Origin: Oscillospiraceae bacterium
GTDB taxonomy: Bacteria; Bacillota_A; Clostridia; Oscillospirales; Oscillospiraceae
Direction: 5' to 3'
Length of the DNA: 36,354 nucleotides
Assembly: GCA_017505505.1 (NCBI GenBank)
Contig: JAFVPA010000013.1
Span: 1 to 36,354, forward strand
Made by a program: the position numbers and the translations under genes. The first letter of the stretch is position 1. Each line of letters opens with the position of its first letter. Positions 30,804 to 36,354 of the stretch are shown in pieces. The notes beneath the pieces are model-generated. The model saw nothing but the letters and a program-made list of their open reading frames with translations, searched no databases and was not told the DNA's origin.

Positions 30804-31242
30804 CCACAGCAAAATGCCCCGGAAAAGTTTTTCTGTGAAATCATATCGCACATTCATATTCCCATTCAGGCCGGAAAGTGTCTACCATATTCTCAGGCAG
30901 TCCCCCACCGGATTCTCAAACAGTTCCCAATCGTAGACAGTCTCTAATTCCTACGCCAAACGTTACCGTGAACACCCGTCGTAGCGTATATGCGACCTAC
31001 GAACCTGTTCAAACTGAGCAACAAAAAACGAGTGTTCTTACAGGATATCAAATCCCATAAGAACACTCGTTATGGCGACAGTATAACAGGTTGATACATT
31101 GCAGCAGTCCACGATATACTGCAACTTTCATTGGTATAAAACAGCGTTTTTACCAACAAAACATATGTTGTCAACACAATTTCAGGTTTAAGTTCTTCCA
31201 ATCGAAGTCAGAACACCAAAATTTTGGTTGACATTGGCTATC
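30804..31242. other. Non-coding interval between the macrodomain hybrid and lnpA
   Basis: No convincing gene is seen on either strand. It holds the terminator at 31022-31071 and several short inverted repeats: TCGTAG/CTACGA around 30978-31002, TTGCAG/CTGCAA around 31103-31132, and an interrupted GGTATAAAAC / GTTTTTACC near 31134-31155. The function of these repeats is unknown. Confidence 0.5.
31022..31071 (-). terminator. Intrinsic terminator downstream of lnpA
   Basis: A 14-bp stem AACGAGTGTTCTTA (31027-31040) with TAAGAACACTCGTT (31058-31071) and a 17-nt loop that holds a small inner GGAT/ATCC pair. On the minus strand a T-run follows at once. It lies about 170 nt past the lnpA stop. Confidence 0.85.
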
Positions 31243-33408
31243 TTAGATACTATACCAGCGGATCTCGTTGGCCTCCAGGTGCAGGTCGAAGCTGCCGCTG
31301 TCGGTATACACGGTGGTATCCTGAGGTACATAGGTATTATTGACCACACAGTACTTGCTGTTGGCCACAAAGGCATGGACTTCCACATTGTAGTTGGTGG
31401 AGAACCACTTGTGCAGGATCTCCTCGCCGTGGGCCGCCCACAAAATGGCACGGTACAGAATACGGCTGTTTTCGAAGGAATAGGGTAGGCCAGAGATGTA
31501 GACGCTGCGGCCGCTGCCGAAGGCGTTTGCAGCCATCTGGACTTCCTTATCCTTCTGAACCAGAATGTCAGTACCCTCGTAAGCATAAATGCTCTTCTTG
31601 CCTTCGCCGAAGTCAACTTCTCCTGCAACATCAGCCAGGATGAAGTGGTCGCCGTTTGCATCCCAGTTGTACTTGTCGTAGTTCAGGGTGAAGCCGGTCT
31701 CCTTCTCAACGCCAAGCACGCTTGCAAGCTGGAAGAAGTGGCCCTGGTACTGGTGGCCGGAGGGCTCACCGACACCGATGAAGCCGCCGCCATTGTGGAC
31801 AAACTTCCGGATGGCAGAGGAAATGGCTGCATCCTCCCATTCCACGCCGCCGGTATGGGCGGTATCGCCGTCACCGACGTTGATGATGACATCGATGTTG
31901 TCCAGAACGGATGCATCGTTACGGATATCATCGAAGGAGATGAACTTCACATCGAAGGGAGCGCCGGACAGGGCCTCGATGATACCTGCGTAGGAGTAGT
32001 TCTGCTTCTGGTACAGGGCATGGTGGACCATATGGCAGCCCCAGGCCCGCATCTTGCCCCAGCTGTTGAGCACAGCCACGGTCTTGACGCAGTAGGGCGT
32101 GGTTCCCTTGATGTTCTCATACAGCTCCCGGAACTCGTTGCAGACGGACTCCACATAATCAATGAACTCGGGGAACTGCAGTGCCAGCTTCAGATAACCA
32201 CCGTAGCCGATCCGGTCAATGGGCTTGCGCAGGATGGCGCGGCGGGCGGTGACCCAGTTCTCCTTGGCTTCCTTCACGGGATCTCCACCCTCGTGGAAGG
32301 TATCAGGGAAGAAGTAGGGCAGGAAACGGCCTTCGGTGTACTTGACACCGGGAATATCAGAGATCAGACGCAGAGTGGAACCGTTGCCCACGGAGCCAAC
32401 CACGGCATCCACGCCGATGGTCTTCCACTCTTCCATGAAGGGCTCTGTGCCGATCCAGTGGTCGCCCAGGAACATCATGGCTTCCTTACCCAGCTCGTGG
32501 GTAATATCCACCATTTCCTTGGCCAGTGCGGCAACCTCACGGCGCTGGAAAGCCTGGAAGTCCTTGAATTCCTTGGAGGGAACACGGTACTGGTTGTTAT
32601 AGTAGCCCTGATCCACGATGTACTCGGGACGGAACTTATAGCCTACTTCCTTCTCGAACTGCTCCAGAATGTAGGGAGATACAGAAGCGGAGTAGCCGTA
32701 CCAGTCCACATATTTCTCCCGCTTCAGCTCGTCAAACATCAGCGTGAACTGATGGAAGAAGGTGGTGTAGCGGATGACATTGACGTAGGGATGGTCCGCG
32801 ATGAACTTGCGCAGGCGTTCCATGGTGAACTTGTGGGTCTTGGGCTGACGGACGTCAAAGGTGATCTGATGCTCAAAGTTCTGCCAGTTGTTGGTGACCG
32901 CATTGTACATATGCACGGGGTCCCAGATCAGATAGGCCAGGAAGGCCACGGTATATTCGTGGAAGGCTTCGGGCTGCGCAATCACGACACAGCCGGTTTC
33001 CGCATTGTAGTCCCAGCAGTCAGTGGGAACAATGGCACCGGTGGTACGGTCCACCACTTCCCACCAGCGCTTGATGTTGTCCCGGGTGTTGACTTCCATC
33101 AGTTCGGGAGAAATGCCCTGCATCAGAGGAATTTCCAGAGCTCCCCCGGTGGCAGTGTGGAAGCCGGTCATGATGTAGCACTGCTGTACTTCGTCCGGAT
33201 TGGCCTTGGCCCAGGCGTTGTCCTTACGGGTAGTATAATAGGTAGAATAGATCTTGGCGTTCTGGCCCTGCAGTTCAGCGGGGAAATCGGTGCCGTCACA
33301 GTCACGGATGGCATCTGCGCCCCAGCGCTTCATGATCTCCAGAGTCTGGGGAACCACGTCCAGGTCGGTGGGGATGGTTACACGACCCATCATCTTTTTT
33401 TCATTCAT
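31243..33408 (-). CDS. lnpA: GH112 1,3-beta-galactosyl-N-acetylhexosamine phosphorylase
   Basis: A 721-aa cytoplasmic phosphorylase splitting galacto-N-biose or lacto-N-biose I with phosphate to galactose-1-phosphate and GalNAc or GlcNAc. The N terminus GRVTIPTDLDVVPQTLEIMK and the segment MFLGDHWIGTEPF are diagnostic of GH112; D316 there corresponds to the catalytic acid (Asp313 in the Bifidobacterium enzyme). The length is typical. A related GH112 activity, galactosyl-rhamnose phosphorylase, cannot be excluded by eye. Its own promoter (33472-33500) separates it from the ABC genes upstream, and AAGGAG precedes the start. The adjacent sugar ABC importer probably brings in the disaccharide from mucin or host glycans, and released GlcNAc could feed the nagA/nagB pathway at 18682-20673 after phosphorylation. 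Confidence 0.93.
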   Translation of the reverse strand: MNEKKMMGRVTIPTDLDVVPQTLEIMKRWGADAIRDCDGTDFPAELQGQNAKIYSTYYTTRKDNAWAKANPDEVQQCYIMTGFHTATGGALEIPLMQGISPELMEVNTRDNIKRWWEVVDRTTGAIVPTDCWDYNAETGCVVIAQPEAFHEYTVAFLAYLIWDPVHMYNAVTNNWQNFEHQITFDVRQPKTHKFTMERLRKFIADHPYVNVIRYTTFFHQFTLMFDELKREKYVDWYGYSASVSPYILEQFEKEVGYKFRPEYIVDQGYYNNQYRVPSKEFKDFQAFQRREVAALAKEMVDITHELGKEAMMFLGDHWIGTEPFMEEWKTIGVDAVVGSVGNGSTLRLISDIPGVKYTEGRFLPYFFPDTFHEGGDPVKEAKENWVTARRAILRKPIDRIGYGGYLKLALQFPEFIDYVESVCNEFRELYENIKGTTPYCVKTVAVLNSWGKMRAWGCHMVHHALYQKQNYSYAGIIEALSGAPFDVKFISFDDIRNDASVLDNIDVIINVGDGDTAHTGGVEWEDAAISSAIRKFVHNGGGFIGVGEPSGHQYQGHFFQLASVLGVEKETGFTLNYDKYNWDANGDHFILADVAGEVDFGEGKKSIYAYEGTDILVQKDKEVQMAANAFGSGRSVYISGLPYSFENSRILYRAILWAAHGEEILHKWFSTNYNVEVHAFVANSKYCVVNNTYVPQDTTVYTDSGSFDLHLEANEIRWYSI

Positions 33409-33471
33409 TTTGGTAAATCTCCTTATGGAAATAAGTAGCTGTTTGGATTCGGGAAATGATATCTGCTCCTA

Positions 33472-33500
33472 ATTCTATCCTTTGACGAGGTAAAAATCAA
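33472..33500 (-). promoter_or_regulatory. Promoter of lnpA
   Basis: On the minus strand TTGATT (33500-33495), a 17-nt spacer and TAGAAT (33477-33472). With the terminator just upstream, this makes lnpA a separate transcription unit. Confidence 0.75.
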
Positions 33501-33530
33501 TACAAATTTCAAAAAAATTCCTGACAAACG

Positions 33531-33552
33531 GGGGAGGGAATCCTCCCTCCCC
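33531..33552 (-). terminator. Terminator after the sugar ABC permease unit
   Basis: A 9-bp GC stem GGGGAGGGA / TCCCTCCCC with loop ATCC. On the minus strand a run of seven T follows about 10 nt beyond the stem (33511-33517). Weak extra pairing (TGAC/GTCA, AAA/TTT) may extend the stem towards the T-run. Confidence 0.7.
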
Positions 33553-33558
33553 ATTTCG

Positions 33559-33747
33559 TCAATTTTTATAAGCGGCGTTATATACAAACAGTGCCGTCAG
33601 CAACAGGATGATACCCACCAGCATCAGTCCCAGTCCTTCCAGCTTACCGGTCATCTTCCAGCCGGCAATGGTCAGTGCCATGCCTGCCACGAAGAACAGC
33701 AGGATCAGAATGCCCCGCAAAGTCGCATGTTCTTTCCAAAAATTCAT
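33559..33747 (-). CDS. Small two-segment membrane protein
   Basis: A 62-aa protein with two hydrophobic segments (about 12-29 and 38-56) joined by a basic loop (GWKMTGKLEG), ending VYNAAYKN. It resembles small uncharacterised membrane proteins (DUF6903-like, by recollection) that sit beside sugar ABC permeases. The gap to the upstream permease gene is 9 nt, so it belongs to that operon. Coding is supported by codon use, a clean start and operon position. No function is assigned; a role as permease accessory is only suggested by location. Confidence 0.75.
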   Translation of the reverse strand: MNFWKEHATLRGILILLFFVAGMALTIAGWKMTGKLEGLGLMLVGIILLLTALFVYNAAYKN

Positions 33748-33756
33748 ATTGTCACC

Positions 33757-34641
33757 TTAGCCTTTCAGACCGCCGACAGTCATGCCCTTGGTCAGGTTCT
33801 TCTGGACGCAGATGTAGAGGATCAGGACCGGCAGCATCACCAGCACCAGGCCTGCATACATGGGGCCGTATTCGGCAGCAGACTGCTGGGCCTGCATCAG
33901 ATTCAGAAGGCCGGCAGGCAGGGTCCACTGATCCTTGTCGGTCACCAGAGTCTTGATGATGATGTACTCATTCCAGAAGGACAGGAAGTTGAACAGGATC
34001 ACGGTAATGATGGAGGGCTTTGCCATGGGGAAAATGACCTGCAGCATGGTGCGGCTATAGCCCGCGCCGTCAATGTAGGCAGCCTCTTCAAAATCATGGG
34101 GCAGGGTCGCAAAGTAGCTGGACAGCAGATAGATGGTAAAGGGCAGCGCGGTGGCCGCATAGACGACTGCCACGACGATGTGGTTATTCAGCAGGAAGCC
34201 GTTTCCTAAGATCCCCTTCAGCCACTTGTCGCCGTCAGACAGCATCAGATAGATGGGAACCACGATGTAGTTGACGTTGATGAACAAGCCTGCCATGAAG
34301 CAGGTATTCAGGAACTTGCCGCCCACGAACTTAAATCTGGCCAGGCAGTAAGAAGCAGGCAGCGCAACGACCAGCAGGATACCCAGTGCCAGAACGGTGA
34401 TGGTAACGGAGTGCAGCATATAGCCGCCCATGTTGGCCTTGGTCCAGGCATCGGCAAAGTTCTGCCAGTGCAGATGGGTGGGCAGGGCCCAGGGGCTGCC
34501 GTAGTGCTCGGAGGTCTCCTTCACAGAGGCCACCATGACCCACAGCACGGGAACCAGGATCAGAACCGCCAGAATTCCCAGAACCACATAAATAAAAATC
34601 TTGTACAGGCGCTCGCCGCTGTTTTCTTGATTCAATCTCAT
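33757..34641 (-). CDS. Carbohydrate ABC transporter permease (MalG type)
   Basis: A 294-aa permease with six membrane segments. The coupling EAA loop reads EEAAYIDGAGYSRTMLQVIFPMAKPSI in essence, the MalG-type consensus with the invariant glycine. The gene starts after GGAGGTG, 12 nt downstream of the MalF-type permease. No ATPase gene is present, so a shared MsmK-like ATPase elsewhere is likely, as is common for Firmicute CUT1 importers. The neighbouring GH112 phosphorylase points to galacto-N-biose/lacto-N-biose or a related disaccharide as substrate. Confidence 0.93.
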   Translation of the reverse strand: MRLNQENSGERLYKIFIYVVLGILAVLILVPVLWVMVASVKETSEHYGSPWALPTHLHWQNFADAWTKANMGGYMLHSVTITVLALGILLVVALPASYCLARFKFVGGKFLNTCFMAGLFINVNYIVVPIYLMLSDGDKWLKGILGNGFLLNNHIVVAVVYAATALPFTIYLLSSYFATLPHDFEEAAYIDGAGYSRTMLQVIFPMAKPSIITVILFNFLSFWNEYIIIKTLVTDKDQWTLPAGLLNLMQAQQSAAEYGPMYAGLVLVMLPVLILYICVQKNLTKGMTVGGLKG

Positions 34642-34653
34642 GTCGGCACCTCC

Positions 34654-35535
34654 TTAGTATTCCAGAACTTCCCGCTCAGTGACCTTGTTCACCAAAGCAG
34701 ACAGGCCGAAGGACACCAGGAAGATCACAACGCCGATGGCCATGGCATAGCCGTAGCCGCCGCCCAGGTTCTTCTGGTTGTACATATACAGCAGGGCCAC
34801 ATTGGAAGCATTGTTGGGGCCGCCGCCGGTCATGGCGCTGACGAACAGGAAGGCCATGTTGATGGTGGAGATGATGAAGAAGGTCAGCGTGGTGCGGATG
34901 TTGGTCCAGATCAGGGGGATGGTGATCTGGAAGAACTGAGTCACACGGTCAGCACCGTCCAGACCGGCAGACTCATACAGAGAGCCGGGAACAGCAGACA
35001 TGGAAGCCATGTACATGACCATGTAATAACCGATGGCCTGCCAGACCATGGCAATGACCAGACTCATGATAACATGCTCTTCGCCCTTCCAGAGGATGCC
35101 CTCCTTGCCGAAGAGGTTCAGGATGCTGTTCAGCAGGCCCCGGTCGATATCGTAGATGGCAGAGAAAATACCAGAAATAACGACAACGGACAGAATGTTG
35201 GGAATGTAGAAAACAATACGGAAGAAATCCTGACCCTTCAGCTTTTCCCGGGTAAGGATACCCGCGAAAATCAGCGCCGTTGCCATGGTAAATACGGTGA
35301 CCATGACGATCAGCAGCAGCATATTCTGCATGGAACGGATAAAGTTCGCATCCCGCATCAGCATCTGGAAATTCTTCAAACCAATGAACACTTCATTGGG
35401 ATTGAAGGTACTCCGCTGATACAGGGACAGACGGAATACGTTGAAGGTGGGTACCACCATGAAAATGGCAAACAGCACCACCGCAGGCACCACGCACAGG
35501 AGGATGAAACCCGTGCGTTTGAAATTGCTTTTCAT
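34654..35535 (-). CDS. Carbohydrate ABC transporter permease (MalF type)
   Basis: A 293-aa partner permease of the CUT1 family with six membrane segments. Its EAA loop reads YESAGLDGADRVTQFFQITIPL. The start at 35535 is chosen because AAGGAG lies upstream at workable spacing; a longer frame to 35565 would begin before that site. It lies downstream of the binding-protein gene, separated by about 180 nt with two hairpins, so it is probably expressed less than the binding protein. It forms a heterodimer with the MalG-type permease. Confidence 0.93.
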   Translation of the reverse strand: MKSNFKRTGFILLCVVPAVVLFAIFMVVPTFNVFRLSLYQRSTFNPNEVFIGLKNFQMLMRDANFIRSMQNMLLLIVMVTVFTMATALIFAGILTREKLKGQDFFRIVFYIPNILSVVVISGIFSAIYDIDRGLLNSILNLFGKEGILWKGEEHVIMSLVIAMVWQAIGYYMVMYMASMSAVPGSLYESAGLDGADRVTQFFQITIPLIWTNIRTTLTFFIISTINMAFLFVSAMTGGGPNNASNVALLYMYNQKNLGGGYGYAMAIGVVIFLVSFGLSALVNKVTEREVLEY

Positions 35536-35570
35536 CTTAAACCAACTCCTTGTTTTATTTTTCAAAAAAC

Positions 35571-35605
35571 TTTCCCACAGGCAAGCAATACCTGCGCATG
35601 GGAAA
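35571..35605 (-). terminator. Second hairpin upstream of the permeases
   Basis: TTTCCCA (35571-35577) pairs with TGGGAAA (35599-35605), with an inner CAGG/CCTG pair and a bulge. On the minus strand it is followed by G and a run of T. It may be a leaky terminator or 3'-stabilising element between the binding-protein and permease genes. Confidence 0.5.
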
Positions 35606-35648
35606 ATCTCTTGTCAAACCACTGCATGGCGTGTACTGTAAGAAAACA

Positions 35649-35676
35649 GGTGGCAGTGACAGGAGTCACTGCCACC
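35649..35676 (-). terminator. Hairpin after the sugar-binding protein gene
   Basis: A perfect 12-bp stem GGTGGCAGTGAC / GTCACTGCCACC with a 4-nt loop, followed on the minus strand by TGTTTTC. The weak U-run fits partial termination that sets a high binding-protein to permease ratio. Confidence 0.75.
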
Positions 35677-35712
35677 CAAATTACTTAACTGTGTGGTAAA
35701 AGGTTGGGAAAA

Positions 35713-36285
35713 TTAGCCCAGCTTTGCCTCAGCCATCAGAGCGGAGTTGGTCTTGACCAGCTCTGCGTAGTCGTCGATGGTGATGGTACCGGCGACCAGG
35801 GAGTCGATGGGAGCGAAGAAGGTGCTGGAAACGTCAACACCGGGGATCTCGCCGAAGGCAGCGAAGCCGCCCAGAGCGGAGGTAGCACCGTTGTCGTAGA
35901 TGGAGTAGAACATCTTCTGCTCACCTTCCATGCCGTCAGCAACACCAACGATGGGCTGTGCAGCACCAGCGGTAGCGAAGATGGAAGCAGCCTTGTCGGA
36001 GTACAGGAAAGCCACAAACTGCTCAGCCTCAGCGATGTGCTCAGCGGCAGCGGGGATCCAGGCCTGCTCGATCCAGCAGAAGGAGCAGGGAGCATTGCCG
36101 GCAGCGGGAACAGCGGTCATACCCCATGCGAAGGTGTCACCCAGAGTAGCTGCGTAGTCAGCCATCTCACCGGTGATCCAGGTGCCGTTGGGCATGAACA
36201 GGGCGGAGCCGTTCATGGGCATCTGCTGGTTCTTGGTGAAGTCCTGGTTGTTGGCCTGAGCGGGGGTTTCCGCAACCTCCTGCTG
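35713..36285 (-). pseudogene. Sugar ABC transporter substrate-binding protein, C-terminal part; frame broken at 36286
   Basis: About 190 residues of the C-terminal half of a CUT1-type extracellular sugar-binding protein (MNGSALFMPNGTWITGEM, SFCWIEQAWIPAAAEHI, AEQFVAFLYSD). The gene ends at 35713 before the hairpins and is the natural partner of the two permeases. Reading upstream, the frame hits a TAG at 36286-36288 just before QQEVAETPAQANN, although hundreds of N-terminal residues including the lipoprotein signal should follow. A different frame becomes open there with unrelated sequence. So either the gene is truncated by a rearrangement or the sequence is chimeric at this point; if chimeric, the gene is intact in the organism. 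Confidence 0.85.
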
Positions 36286-36352
36286 CTACAACCGTAAACT
36301 TCGCAAGTACGGTCAGAATCTCGTTGGTCTCGGTGTTGAGCACATAAGCTCC
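36270..36352 (-). other. Unrelated coding-like fragment at the right edge
   Basis: On the minus strand one frame is open for about 28 codons from the edge and ends VVAAGGCG before running into the sugar-binding sequence. The GAYVLNTETNEI start and the AAGG end resemble the FAD-domain strand of the fumarate reductase / L-aspartate oxidase flavoprotein family. The other two frames give stops or no sensible protein. Too short for a firm identification. Confidence 0.3.
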
Positions 36353-36354
36353 GA

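Noticed and set aside
30978..31002. TCGTAG...CTACGA inverted repeat as a terminator or attachment site
   Set aside because: Arms are only 6 bp with a long loop and no T-run, and there is no integrase or duplicated end nearby.
31645..33438. Long plus-strand open frame opposite lnpA
   Set aside because: Antisense shadow; the minus-strand frame is an unmistakable GH112 enzyme.
1..36354. CRISPR arrays, tRNAs, insertion sequences, prophage or conjugation genes
   Set aside because: No regularly spaced repeats, tRNA-like cloverleaf, transposase or phage motifs were recognised anywhere in the window.

Overview
The window reads as a chromosomal piece of a mid-GC anaerobic gut Firmicute, probably a Clostridia member of the Oscillospirales type. 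This is inferred from CTG/GGC-rich codons, strong AGGAGG-type ribosome sites, Gram-positive style lipoproteins and gene content. Nearly all of it is coding. No tRNA, rRNA, CRISPR array or insertion sequence was recognised.

Region A (1-10023) is a molybdenum hydroxylase locus. A xanthine-dehydrogenase-type enzyme is read leftward (FAD, 2Fe-2S and truncated Mo subunits). A divergent rightward operon carries its maturation set: a ModE-type DNA-binding domain fused to a MocA-like nucleotidyltransferase, a DUF3343 protein, a cysteine desulfurase, YedF, SelD, YqeB, a YqeC-XdhC fusion and a molybdopterin-binding protein. This set matches the known selenium-dependent molybdenum hydroxylase system. 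A near-perfect 28-bp palindrome of ModE-box type overlaps the transcription start of the operon.

Region B (10034-12329) holds a xanthine/urate-type permease and xanthine phosphoribosyltransferase, transcribed divergently. With region A it gives uptake, salvage and oxidation of purines.

Region C (12335-27558) starts with a mannose-6-phosphate-isomerase-like gene and an ABC transporter of the nitrate/sulfonate/taurine (NMT1/SsuABC) type. A histidine kinase and response regulator then lead without a visible break into a long operon: NagB-like, NagA, glucose-6-phosphate isomerase, class II aldolase, phosphofructokinase, triosephosphate isomerase, a LarA-superfamily protein and a TauE/SafE exporter. 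Together these could carry GlcNAc-6-phosphate all the way to triose phosphates. Several are divergent copies, and the racemase/exporter pair at the end does not belong to ordinary glycolysis. This is the most unusual system in the window.

Region D (27632-36354) has an old-yellow-enzyme family iron-sulfur flavoprotein, a possible decayed reductase tail, a macrodomain joined to half of an ADP-ribosylglycohydrolase, and a leftward mucin/milk-glycan locus: a GH112 galacto-N-biose/lacto-N-biose phosphorylase, a small membrane protein, two sugar ABC permeases and the C-terminal part of a sugar-binding protein. The binding-protein frame is broken at 36286. The last ~80 bases look like a different gene, so the right edge is either a rearrangement or an assembly chimera.
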